Assembly (NCBI GenBank): GCA_963920575.1
Contig: OY986967.1
Location: 23,019,648-23,083,647 of the forward strand
Length of the DNA stretch: 64,000 nucleotides
Source: Narthecium ossifragum
Taxonomy: Eukaryota > Streptophyta > Magnoliopsida > Dioscoreales > Nartheciaceae
Direction: 5' to 3'
In this document: positions 12,252 through 23,215 of the stretch, in pieces
How positions within the stretch are numbered: position 1 is the first letter of the stretch
Layout: each line of letters starts with the position of its first letter
Notes under the pieces: generated by a model
Told to the model about the DNA's origin: nothing
Databases searched by the model: none
What the model saw: only the letters and a program-made list of their open reading frames with translations
Translations under genes and position numbers: made by a program

Positions 12252-12256
12252 GTGAC

Positions 12257-12675
12257 CTCAATAATACTCCGGTGTAGTTCTTCTTCGTCAAATAAACTTG
12301 TGCTTAGCCTTTACAGAACCCCTGCGTCTCACTCAGCAACTATATTTTGGTGTTTGTTAGTATATATATATTTTCTTCATCAAATAAACTTGTGCTTAGT
12401 CTTTATAGAACCCGGCAAAACGTTCGTATATATATGTCTACACCAGCACTTATGGCCGCTGGTATAGGATAAGTGTGGCTGATTCTCCACACCCATGCTA
12501 GCGGTCGGCAAAACATTAGTATACATCAGTCTACACTAACAGTCAGTCTAAACCACTGGTCTAGATCTTGCGTATATCAGCAGTTTTGAGGAATGTGGAT
12601 ATAGACCATCTATACCAGCGTTCATAAATAAACGATGTCATAAAAATGCTGGTATAACCCATTTTTGTTGTAGTG
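12257..12675. mobile_element. CACTA-like transposon terminus
   Basis: The right end on the minus strand starts CACTACAACAAAAATGGG, the typical CACTA terminus, at 12675. Subterminal words such as CTACACCAGC and TATACCAGC repeat in both orientations, as is usual for CACTA ends. A block of about 39 bp containing CAAATAAACTTGTGCTTAG also occurs twice (near 12286 and 12380). I could not find the opposite terminus, so this is a fragment or a MITE-type derivative. Confidence 0.5.
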
Positions 12676-13220
12676 CTTGGGTGAGGAAGAGATCGAGTGG
12701 GAGGTTGAAGGAGAGAGAAGGATGTTATGACGCGGATGGTGATCGTTAGATGGGCTTGATCTAACGGTAGAGGAGGTTGGGAGGCGACGCCGTGTCGCAA
12801 GGACCGTGGGAGGAGGTGGAGATGCCGCTTATGGAGGTCGGGCTGCGAGGAGGGCAGCCGAGGAGATCGGGTGGCGTCGCGGTGGGGTCATGAGGGGGTT
12901 GGGGGCGTCATAGGGACCATGGTAGGTGGGAACGGGCTCGGGCGGTGGTATGGTGGCGGTGGCGTCCGGCGGTGAGATTTTGGAGGGAAGGCGGTGGGTC
13001 GTAGCTCTCCCTCGAGCTCCCTCTCTCCCTCCAGATCTCTCTCCCTCCCACACTATCGTTGCCACCCTCTCTCCTTGCAAGCTCCGACACCCTTCGCTGA
13101 AGCATCACCGTCGTGGTGGTCAAGGAGAGATGGAGGTAGCCCGACTGAAGAGGGATCGCTGGGAGGATAAGATGATGATGGAGAAAAATTATAGAAGTGG
13201 GCAATTACGTATTCTTACAC
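12676..13220. other. GC-rich stretch, no confirmed gene
   Basis: Several short overlapping frames occur on both strands with low-complexity Gly/Arg/Ser composition. None shows a recognisable domain. Leftover transposon DNA is a plausible explanation. Confidence 0.3.
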
Positions 13221-13546
13221 GCAACTGTTAGGGTTCTCTACGCATGAGGACTCAACAAACGGATCTGGTTGATCGAAGCAATCAGTGCGGAGGAAAAGAT
13301 GAAGGTCGAGGCGTCGAGATCCCGAGGAGCTCGAAGTTCAACGCTCGAAGTCTGAAGCTCGACGCTCGAAGTCTGAAGCTCGAGGCTCAAAGTCTGAAGC
13401 TCAAGGCTTGATGCTCGAAGCCTGAAGCTCGAAGCTCGACGAGGAGTTAGACGCTTGATGGGAGCTCGACATTGATGAAGTAAAGTTCGCTCGAGGCTCG
13501 ATGCTACAAGATGTGATCAAGGTCTTCTAGACTACTTGACATGATC

Positions 13547-15857
13547 TGTCGCGCCCCGACCCGCGTAGGCCTAATTGGGCCGGGCGACGCGAAGCGGAAC
13601 CTAACCTACTACAGAAATTTTGACGAGGTTTCCCTCTAATCGTAGTGGTTACCCTAGCAAATCATAACCATCCTGTATTATACAATCATTCACAACGCAA
13701 AGACTGAAACTGAGATAAAATTACAAAATCCTTAAACAGGAAAATTATTCATTTATCACTCCCGTAGGAGACTATTTATAACAAAAGGGGTAAAACTGGA
13801 AGATCGGCACCTCTCAAGCACCACCAGACGCCGCCACGTCACCAAACACCGACCCGGTAGGGGCGACCGAAGAAGAGCTAGCACCAGCACCTGTAAAACG
13901 CAGCCCGGGTAGGAGTGAGCACTAAGCTCAGCAGGGACACTACACTACAACACTCACAAGGGAGGGAACACAACAGTGTCGTCCCCCAAGCCTATCCTAG
14001 GTGTATACAAGGGTCCCATAACCCTACCGGAAGTCCGTGAACGCGTGCCCAAAACACTGCATACTCTCAACAGGACACAAAACACTGTTTGGCGGGCCAT
14101 GACACTGCTGGGTAGGCACTCCTTCTCCCAAGAGTTTAAGAACACCGGACTCCGGCTACACTTCATATACAACTTGAAGTCGACACGACCTCTGAACATC
14201 AAACTACATGTATTCAGGTCAAACTAACCATATCATCGAAAACTACTGAATACTACAAATCGAGTCCTGGACCAAGCTACCCGCAACGGTCCTAGAGCTA
14301 GATCCGAGCTACCCGAAGCCCCGGATCGGCAACGCCGTACACATGCAACTAATGCGCAACACAATGCATGTTATGGATATGCGCAGGATAATACAGATAA
14401 ACATGCAACAGTATGTGATGATATATCAAATAAGGTCTGGGCACGGCACCCTGCCGGCCCGGGGTGGTGAACAAGTAAATAAGGTCTAGGGAGTTGCTGC
14501 AGTGGTACCACCACCAACTGCCAACAGTCTACCACAACACCTGCACTGGGAAGCAGCCCCGCAAACAACAGCTCACAGATAACACAGATAAAGCCCTCGG
14601 CGCACGTCGGCATGCAAGGCTAAGGAAAGCTGTAGGGCTACCCGCCCACTTATTCTAAACATCCCGGGAGTCATCACTCTCCCGGTTCACCACTGCCCTA
14701 TTATAGGGCTAACATGCTTAAACATATGTACCAGGTATTAAGACAGTAAAGAAAACCGTACATGCAGAGCCCCGCGAGCAAAACAAGATAAATTTCCTCT
14801 CTCTGCCATAGTCGGATCGATCCCTCCCCCAAGGGAGGATCGATCCCTCTAATGACAGAGAGCGAACTCTCCATACCGCGCAGAGTCCGATCGATCCGTC
14901 CTCCCAGGTCGATCGATCCGACTCGCGATAGGGAACGTCCCATGCTGTCCAAGGCACCGGGATCGATCGCCCTCACCCGGGGCCGATCGATCGTGCTCGG
15001 GTTCAGCATGACCAACAAGGAGGGATCGATCCATCTCACAGACGGATTGATCGTGTTGGGTTCTCCGGTAAGCCGAAGGTGAGAAATACCGTCGGAAAAC
15101 TCTACCAAATCCCACAAAACCTTGGGATCTAGTAGTACGAAGCATCACGAATCCAAAACCGGTGGAAATACTACAATCTAACAAGTATACAATAAGATCT
15201 AAGCATAAGAACATCGACAACCAGAAAAACTTCCAAAAACCCGAGATGAATGTTGGTAGGATCCCTACCTAAGCAAGAGCAGCTTCAATCCCAGCTGCTA
15301 GGCCTTGGATCGTCCGCAACCTCTTCGAAATCCAGAGAAAATCTCAGCCAAGAACTTGGATTTCCAAAGAGATTCAAGGAAGAAGGTTCTGTTTGTTTTA
15401 TAGGCAAACGAACCGACTTAGCAGGATCGATCCGTCCAAGGAGACCGATCGATCCAGCCAAGAGAGCGATCGATCCAGCCAAGGAGACCGATCGATCCAG
15501 CCAAGGGAACGATCGATCCAACCAAGAGACCGATCGATCCTTCTCCGAGTCCGATCGATCCGTCCCATGAGACCGATCGATCCTTCTCAACGATCCACGT
15601 TCCTGTCATTGAGCGATCGATCCTTCTAGCAAGGAAGGATCGATCCCTTTTTCGCAGGAAGCTGGACTTGGGTTTAAACTTAAATCCAAGCCCGGATCTT
15701 TCGATCCCGGGTCCCACTAACCATTCTAGCCAAACATTACCACAAACATGGTCAGTGTGTGCACACGCGAGTGTGAAACAAGGCGACAAGGCGCAATTTA
15801 CCAAATTGCCCTTGCGGTCCACGACGAGCCACATGAGTAGAGGGACGGGTTCTCACA
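13547..15857 (-). mobile_element. Inner solo LTR, 2311 bp, target duplication TGATC
   Basis: On the minus strand it begins TGTGAGAACCCGTCCC at 15857 and ends GGGGCGCGACA at 13547, so both ends are TG...CA. TGATC flanks it exactly (13542-13546 and 15858-15862). No gag or pol coding is present. It is inserted in the outer Copia-type LTR and is therefore the younger of the two. Its body holds two regions rich in GATCGATC, described separately. A related terminus, TGTCACACCCCGACCC, begins at 62893. Confidence 0.85.
15420..15660. repeat. GATCGATC minisatellite with about 20-bp period
   Basis: About ten units of the form GACCGATCGATCCAGCCAAG occur in near-tandem order. The palindromic CGATCGATC core is invariant while the spacer drifts. 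A looser set of the same word lies at about 14,815-15,055. All three frames are open over parts of both regions, so the open frames here are repeat artefacts, not genes. Confidence 0.8.
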
Positions 15858-16238
15858 TGATCAAGTTGATCCAACGGTTGTAAACTATTGTATAGATTAA
15901 ACTACTATATAAGGGTGAGTTACTGTTTGTGCGTGTGAGATTTTCTTTTAAAAGAAAGAAAAACAGAGCTTCTTTGAGAGTGTAAGAAGTCCTAGAGAGA
16001 GAGACTGTCTCCTCTAGAAGAACCATTGTAACATTTGATTCATAGTGAAGCCCTTCTCCTACACGACGTGATTTTTCCTCTCAGTCACTTGCTGTGAGGT
16101 TTTTCACGTATATATAATATTTCCTTTTTTGTTTGATTCTTAATCTTTTTTTCTTGTTTGACCATATCTTCTGTTCTTGTTTGACCATCGGAGAGGGCTT
16201 CAGTTGATCCAATTTACCGTCGAAATCCCAACAGCAAC

Positions 16239-17235
16239 TTGGGTTTAACGACTTCAAAAAAGGTCCGATTGAGTTTAATAACAAACTAGGGGTACAATTG
16301 ATGCTATGGCCAAATCCCCCATAATTATAAGATACTATCTGTCGTTTGTAAGGTTGGAGGGGCCCGAGGGGGTGCTAAACTTAAAGCCTTAATTTGCTGG
16401 CAATGTGCATGCCTTCGCTTTTTTTTATATACACAACTCTTCGTCTGATTTTTCAGTTGGGCATATTACCGGCGGTAACTCCGACGAATCACCGGACCGG
16501 TGCTCGCTGCTCGCTACTCGCTACATCACGCTCGTTGTTTACTTTTATGAATACTACTACAACAAAATTCCTTTCATTTTAACTTCTAGCTATGAGTTAG
16601 CTAAACATTTTGACTTCGGGTTGGTCCAGCCACTGAATGAGGGATAGTAGAATGGTACCATATGATACGATAGTATGTCCTAAAAACTAACATGGGGATG
16701 GGCTCATTTTGGTAACAAATGGAGTTTTCACTGTACAATTTTGTGTGGTGCGACATGATCCAACCATTCTAGGACCATACGCACAACATTGTTGCCACAC
16801 AGTTTCATATATTGAAAAGTCATAATAATTGATGGTCCTTATCCTTATGACTATACCTTATCAGAATTTAAGTCACGGAGTTGAACCATTCATACTTTAC
16901 GCGTGAAACACCGAAACTATAAAACTACTTTAGAACACTTTAGTTCAAACTTCAAATAGTGGGATGCCTGCCATGCATGTTCGGATGTTCCACTCTCGTG
17001 GTTACCTCACATGGTATTCCAAATAGAAACATATCCAAAACAAAGAAAGATGTGCGTCCATCATGAGAACTTATATAGATATAAGACCCAAGAACTTGGT
17101 CTCTAAATCCTGTAAATCCATCCAATTTGGTAAACAATTTCAAGTTTTAAACGAATGAACCAAACTGAATTTTTTTTTTTTGAAACAAGTAATGGATTTG
17201 GAAATGAGAGGTGTTTAATAGGAATTAATTAACTA
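16239..17235. other. Intergenic DNA downstream of TBL-3
   Basis: No gene is recognised. The last 300 bases or so resemble the DNA downstream of TBL-2 (about 6070-6220), which marks the end of the duplicated unit. Confidence 0.4.
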
Positions 17236-17239
17236 AATG

Positions 17240-18692
17240 TCATTCTGCAAAGTTTTGACTGAGATCTTGTTTCCATCTCTTCGTCATGTCCAGAAGTATC
17301 TGATTCCAGGTGTCAATTGGCCCCGGCAAGCACCAATGGACGCAGTCATTCTGGACTCTATCTTTGACACCATTGGCAAACGGATCTGGATACATGTAAG
17401 GCCCCGGGTGGCCGTCCGGCCGTAGCAGGGCCAGCTTGGTCACGTCCAACGCTTCCACCCTCAATCTGCCTCCGCCCTTAGCCGCCGCCGCTGCCGCCGC
17501 CACCTCCTCCACCGCTATCTTCCTCAACTCCTTCACTGTGTAATCAATCTCCACCTCCCCCTCCTGATATGGTTCCGTCTTCCGGCACGCGCCGGCCTTG
17601 TCCCATTCCCCTTCGAAGTGCGCCGCCGTGAAGGTCGGAACCACCACCATCTTCTCCGACGATGACCCAACATGCCTTTGGCTAACCGCGTTAAGGGTTG
17701 TTCTGAATGCTTTCCGAAAGGCATCGAAGAATCCTATGTCGGTGTGGTTGAACTCCGGTCGACAGTGGTGGCATCCGATGACCGCATCTGACTCCCGGAA
17801 AATGGCCGGAAGGAGAAACCAGTGTCCGACTGATAAGACGACGAAGTCGATCCTATCCAACTCCGAAGCCCACCGCTCGTCGACCGAGTCCAAGAACAGC
17901 GTGTTGTGGTTGACTCCGGCCGCCTGCGACTTCTCGACGCCTTTCACCAGGAACGGAGACCAGAAGACCGACACTGTAACATTGTAAGAAGGGAAAATCC
18001 ACCGCCGGAACTTGAAATCATCTCCCTGTTGGTAGACTAGCCTCGGCGCCGACGCGGAGGAGAGGAGGCACATGAGGGACTCCAGCTGGTTCCTCGCCAT
18101 GGAGTCCCCGACGAAGGCTATGTGCTTGTCCTCCACCAGCCGGAGGAAAGCAACAGGATCGAAAGCCGGGAGCTGGCACTCCTTAGGCTGCCACCTCCAG
18201 TGGAGATACCCGGTGTCGGGCCGGCCATGCGCCATACAATTCTGGCCATCCTTGATAGTGCCGCAGCTCATGCCGTTGTAGAGAGGCCCCCGCGCGTCTC
18301 GCACCCACCGGCCATCGGAGTAGTCGCATCGGACCCTCGCCGTGCCGAGGCTCTCTACTCCCTCCCTTTCAGCTACTGTTGCATCTCAAAACAAGATAAG
18401 ATAAGAACTCCAATATCAAATGAACTTTGTTGGGGATCGAATTAGCTTGATTCATGGTTAACTCCGTACCTGCTGGAGAGCTGAAGGAAGGTGTGGCGTT
18501 GGGGAAGGAGTTCTTGATGATAGGGTGATCTGGGAAGGTAGTGGATTGATGGGAATCAAAAGGGGAGAAATAGAAATGGATGAGAGCCAAGAAGATGAGA
18601 GCATAGATGGCTCTGGTGATGAGCTTCTTGGTTGGGAAATGGTGGGCTTGCTGGTGATGGTGATGGTGGTTGTTGTTGTTGTTTGCTCCCAT
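17240..18692 (-). CDS. TBL: TBL-3: PMR5N/PC-esterase O-acetyltransferase, TBL23-26-like
   Basis: Exons 18692-18470 and 18384-17240 on the minus strand, with an 85-nt phase-1 intron whose acceptor is GAG, encode 455 aa. The N-terminus is Asn/His/Gln-rich, followed by an anchor at about residues 22-44 and a longer stalk than in TBL-2. PMR5N begins at the CDYSDG motif. The GDS triad is at 167-169 in GDSMARNQ, and the DxxH pair is D421/H424 in DCVHWCLPGPID. It is the closest paralogue of TBL-2 over most of its length, but its last 83 or so coding bases match TBL-1 with a single difference. It likely acts in the Golgi on mannan or a related glucan; the substrate is inferred. Confidence 0.93.
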
Positions 18693-18802
18693 GTCTTTGT
18701 TGAGTTTCTCAACCCCTTTCTTTTTCTCTTTGGTGGATTGATATATGTGGGAGTGGGAGTGGGAAGAAGAAGATGAAGAGGAGTTCCTTCATGATTAGGC
18801 AT

Positions 18803-19190
18803 GGGTCAAAAAGACACCGGATTTAAGGGTCAGGAGATCAACAGTAGATTAGTATATATTATATATAATATAAAAGAAGAAAGGAATAAAAAATTGCCTT
18901 AATAATTAGTAAACTCAAAGTGTTGTAGTGGTACTCAAACTAATCTCAACTATTTTAACCCAATGCAAACATAGATGACAGAGTTATTTTTTCCTTTCAT
19001 TTATTCCAGTCTTTAACCTGACTTATGATTATTCGAACCGACTTCATGTAGGAGGAGGTTACAGGCATTAACGGCTGCACGACCACATTGGCCGTGGTAT
19101 AAATTGCCTTAATATTGACTTTGGTTGAGATCATTATACATTTTATCTATATCTTTTGGTTAAATTTTATATTTGATATCTTTAAAATAT
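18803..19190. other. Upstream flank of TBL-3
   Basis: AT-rich non-coding DNA. The block around 18890-18985 matches the flank of TBL-2 near 8200-8290 (the shared words include AATGCAAA). No gene is seen. Confidence 0.45.
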
Positions 19191-20347
19191 GTGAGTTAGC
19201 ACTTGAGCACATGATCTTTTCTATCTATAAAATTGGTACCTCATATGTCTTGACTTACCAATATAGCACGTACCGTTAGTTGCCGTTCTCCTCAGTTGAC
19301 GGTATTCCACTCACGTGAACGGTTTTGCTGGGTTGAACGCGGTTTTACGGCAAGATCGTCTTCCACGACGAGCCCATACACTCCAGTCATCTCTAACACA
19401 TCTTTCTCTTCCCCACCTCTCTCTAGATCCTCCGTAGTTTGCTCTGGACTACCCTCATCCTGCTCGGCCTAATACTCATGGCCGCCATCACTGGTGGCAT
19501 CTTCTACGTCCTCTATCGCCCCCCACCACCCCACCTTCTCCGCCTGTCCACCTTCAACTTCTCCTTCGCCGACTCCCTCGCTTCGCGGCTCGACCTCGTC
19601 ATCACCGTCCATAACCCCAACGAGAAGCTCGTCTTCCTCTACAACGACATGTCCATCTCCGCCTTCTCCAACGGCGTCTCCATCGCCTATGAATCCATCC
19701 CCGCATTCGTCCACGACACCAAGAACACCACTATGCTCAACACCACCCTCATCTCTCCCTCCACCTTGCCCTAGACCCTCGACGATCTGAGGAATAGCAG
19801 CTCCCTCTCCCTCGAGATCGACCTCGAAACCAAGGCCTGCCAAGATTGGGAGTTAAAGACCAAGAAGATCAGGATCAGGGTCTCCTGCACCGGGATCAGC
19901 GTCGTCATCCCCAAAGGCAAGGCCGCCGTCGCCGCCGCCTCCTCTCCCGACGCCAGCTGTAGAGCGCCATCTCCCCGCTTTCCCTCTTTACAGGTGATAC
20001 CTTCCTTGGAGGATGTGGTTTCCCCACCTTCCCCACCTCCGATCGTCGTGCTTGGTGCCCCTGTGCATGATGCTCGGCTGCCACAACCCACGCCCTCATC
20101 TGGATCGTTGTCCAACTCTATCACCTCCTCTGATGGTCCTTCGGGTTTTGCTCCGGGTGGTGGCGTTGGAACGAACCAGTTTTCTAATGGGGAGGTAAGC
20201 CGGTGATGGGTGGGAAGCCAGGCCCCGCTATAACATTGGTGCCGAATTTTGACGTCGTTCGAGCTTCCGATCAAATTGTTACGGTATTAATACTTGAGGT
20301 ATCAATTTTGTAAATAGAAAAGCTAAGATACTCGACTGATAACTCAT
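19190..20347. mobile_element. Mutator-like element carrying an NHL gene fragment
   Basis: A left arm (GTGAGTTAGCACTTGAG, then CTATAAAATTGGTACCTCA, about 19191-19250) is matched in reverse complement by a right arm about 20285-20347 (GAGTTATCAGTCGAG, then ACAAAATTGATACCTCAAG). Between the arms lies a broken NDR1/HIN1-like gene. Long inverted arms around host gene sequence are the hallmark of a Pack-MULE. A clean 9-bp target duplication was not found, and a Helitron has landed at the right edge. Confidence 0.6.
19439..19965 (+). pseudogene. NDR1/HIN1-like (LEA_2) protein fragment with premature stop
   Basis: The translation starts in a membrane segment (WTTLILLGLILMAAITGG), continues with YVLYRP and the LEA-2 domain signature LVITVHNPNEK, then VFLYNDMSIS. 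It is interrupted by TAG at 19772-19774. The same frame resumes with LDDLRNSSSLSLEIDLETKA and ends near SPDASC, without the usual C-terminal strand. The 5' start is also missing. NHL proteins sit at the plasma membrane in defence and stress responses; this copy is unlikely to function. It lies inside inverted arms and so looks like a transposon-captured fragment. Confidence 0.75.
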
Positions 20348-20348
20348 A

Positions 20349-20735
20349 TCAACCTTATAAGGAGCAAAAATGGTTACAACCGTTTACCTCCTATTAGTTT
20401 ATTTACATGTATATTTTCCTAAGTTAACTTTGTATATTTTTATCATTTTCCCTAGGTTAGTTTTAAATATACATCCTTATAATATAATCATAAGCCAGGA
20501 GATTAGTTTTAAATATACATACTTATCTACATTATAAGATCCAAGGTAGTTACTTTTATGACTCATCATCTGAGTCATAAACTTATACACACATGACATA
20601 CACGTGGCATACACGTGGTATAAAATTATAATTAAATAAAAAAAAAAAAGGATAGTGACTGATGTGGCGTAAGTTATAATAGAGATAGTGGGGGCGGGCA
20701 GTTAGTGTGTCAGGTGGCACGGGCCCACCACCTAG
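20349..20735 (+). mobile_element. Non-autonomous Helitron, copy 1 (387 bp)
   Basis: It begins TCAACCTTATAAGGAGC right after an A. It ends with a hairpin, GGTGGCACGGGCCCACC, followed by ACCTAG and then T. These are the Helitron rules: 5' TC, 3' hairpin plus CTAG, insertion between A and T. Two relatives lie at 55981-56190 and 57954-58283. It is inserted in the right arm of the Mutator-like element, so it arrived later. Confidence 0.75.
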
Positions 20736-20902
20736 TATTTTACATGTAGCAAATATGAACTTTAACCATATCTTTTAACTTCAATGAATAAGATGATTAA
20801 ATTATATATGGTCAGAAGAAAATTGGATCGTGCTTAATTAGCGTAACAAAACATGTTGGTTTATTCTCATTGTGAGGTGGCACCTTGTCATTGTTACACA
20901 CA

Positions 20903-21150
20903 AAATCCCAGATATCGGTAGTAGGCTATCGATAGTGTGTATCGATAGTGGGATACCGATAGGCATGTATAACCGATAAGTTGTGCATATGCCCACTACC
21001 GATAGGTTGTCATGACTATCGGTAGCTCACTACCGATAAACATGTATATGAATCGACAACGAACTTATCGGTAGTGGGGTACTGATAGGTTGTACATGCC
21101 TATCGGTAGACCACTACCGATAGACATGTATTTAGAATTGGTAATATAAG
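20903..21150. repeat. Foldback array of TATCGGTAGT words
   Basis: The word TATCGGTAG and its reverse complement CTACCGATA occur about a dozen times in alternating orientation, together with CATGTAT words. Such arrays can fold into a long imperfect hairpin, and they also resemble the subterminal repeats of CACTA or foldback elements. No coding is present. Confidence 0.7.
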
Positions 21151-23193
21151 ATGCACACGATTGTGAACCAATCACGACTCTTCCAAGATACAATATATGC
21201 AGAATCATCACCTGGCTAAGCGTCCAAAATATTCAGGACTTATATATAATGGTTTCTATAAATTGAGCACAACTCTTTTACGTTTCTTGTTTGAGGAGCT
21301 GTGAGCTGTATGTGTCTCTTCTACCTAAGATAAAAGAATATTGAAAAGCAATTCTTGAGGATTCTTGAGCTAATTAAAGTTTGTTGGAATGTCTTATTCG
21401 AGGGACCCGCCACTCAAATAAAAGTTCTACCTAAGATCTAAGAATAATTCAAGCAGGACTATCTCCACCAGTCTTCCAGTCTCATGTCTTTGTTTTTTGG
21501 TATGTATGATTTTAATGTTTTTGTTGTGGCATTGGACTAGCATGATTAGGTCTTTGGTAATCCATCCATGCTTTATGTATACATATATATAATACATCAA
21601 GTTCAATGATTTTAATCTTTGTAAGAGTTTGTCTATGATATATATGCTCAACAAATGGCTGTATAAATGCCCAAATGAGTTGTGCATTCATTCAGAAATA
21701 TATCGTTGCCTCCATCCTTTTCATAGACTTTGTTTTGGAATGCTTGAAGAAGTGCATTATTTTGTACCTGTCGCATGTGTTCTAGGAAGACAAATGACAG
21801 GCCAAGTGTTTGATTTGTTGGGAAGAAATATTTACATCTAGAAACATGCAAATGAGTGGCTTGTATGCGCAAAACTAAGAGGTAGTAGCTGCTTAGCCAA
21901 TCTATGATAAGTGGAGGTTCCCTGGGTGCAGCAATGGAAAATCTAAAAATTAAGATGACCAGGTGACATGAGACAGAAAACTGAAGATGAACTGGAAGAC
22001 TTGATTAAAATGCATGAGATTTTTTATAATAAAGTTCCCGCATGCAAGCGCCAATCTTCCAACCTTGAATACGATCATGCTCACGAGCCATCATCATGCA
22101 ACTAAAAAAATGGCGAATTTGAAGAAAACAACCAACCATGTTTAATGGATTGGCTAAGAAAATATACAATGACTTGTTATGGTAGTTCAATAATCAAGGG
22201 GAGCAATTATAATGTGGAGAAGATTATTGTAAGGGCCAAGGTTGGCGAGGAGTCCCTGTTATTTGTTAGGCCTATACCATCCATGTGGCTGTCTGCGATT
22301 TGGACATTGTGCCTTTCTTGTTGTCATGTTTATAAATATCTAAGATGGCTGTCGCAGTAATGGTACTTCTGTTCTTATTACTAAAGAACAGAAGATGCAG
22401 AGAGAAAATGGACAGCTTTAGTTGTCTGTCTTTCATTATTTTAGCTCACAAAATTTTACTGTTTCATCACATAATCTGTGCAGTATTCAATACATACAAA
22501 TAAACTTTGTTCTTCTCTAATTAAAAAGCAAGCCGATTACATTGATATTTTGTCTTGATGTCAATTTGTCATCGGGTAAAGCAGTTGGGATCATTGAATA
22601 TAAGGAGTCAAAAGCTTAAGCCTTTCGGGAGGGGTGAGTTAAAGATACTTATAGTCTAACGAGACTGTTAGATTATCCTCCCGAAACTAAGATTGATCAA
22701 AATATTTGTATATGTCTTTCTAGCACTGTGCATTTTTAATCATGACAATGAGATAACATTGTCATTTTGTTGAGAAGTAACCTTCTCTATGATGCAGCAT
22801 CCTTTCCTTGAGTCAATAAGTTCCTGAAGTACATAATTTGGATTTTCTGCCTTTTTCATCTTAGGAGGATTCCTTTGACCTGCTGCAATCAATTAGTTGG
22901 CCACTTTTGCCCTTTAATATAATCAATCCAGAAGTTTACTCTGTCCTGCAGAATCTTTGGCCACATAATGGTATTATATTCCCAGTTTCGTACCAAAGCC
23001 TCTATCAAGTTAAAAAACAAGATAATGAAGTGTTTGGTGAAAGATCCAAAATTCCTGAATCCTATTTGCCATGACCTGCAAGAGAACAAGAAGAGTTCAA
23101 AACTCCCAAATCATGAACTAGATCTGTTGAGCAAACCAAGGGAAAGAAAATGCATACGTACAGCCATCAGTTCTCAATGCCATCTATCATACC
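21151..23193. promoter_or_regulatory. Upstream region of TBL-4, duplicated upstream of TBL-5
   Basis: No gene is seen. Blocks around 21600-21690, 22130-22290, 22440-22520 and 22860-23060 match, in the same order, DNA upstream of TBL-5 at about 25560-25655, 28345-28475, 28785-28840 and 33170-33340. The last block is also present upstream of TBL-6 at about 36440-36560, including CTCTGTCCTGCAGAATCTTTGG. Conservation across three genes makes 22860-23190 a candidate proximal promoter. I did not find a convincing TATA box. Confidence 0.45.
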
Positions 23194-23215
23194 ATGATAT
23201 TTGGTATCTTCCCTA

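Larger units (their letters stand above)
13226..16233 (+). mobile_element. Outer solo LTR interrupted by another LTR; target duplication GCAAC
   Basis: The element starts TGTTAGGGTTCTC at 13226 and ends AATCCCAACA at 16233. GCAAC lies directly outside both ends (13221-13225 and 16234-16238). The TGTTAGGG/CCCAACA termini are typical of Copia-type LTRs. A TATA-like CTATATAAGGG near 15905 supports the plus orientation. Removing the inserted 13547-15857 block and its target duplication leaves about 690 bp, a normal Copia LTR length. The left arm contains many degenerate copies of GAAGCTCGAAGCTCGA-like words (about 13330-13450). Confidence 0.85.

Noticed and set aside
14849..15834. Overlapping open frames rich in D-R-S and I-D-P
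   Set aside because: They arise from the GATCGATC repeat being read in all frames and lie inside a solo LTR.
19469..19843. 124-codon minus-strand frame opposite the NHL fragment
   Set aside because: GC-rich shadow; the plus strand has recognisable LEA_2 motifs.
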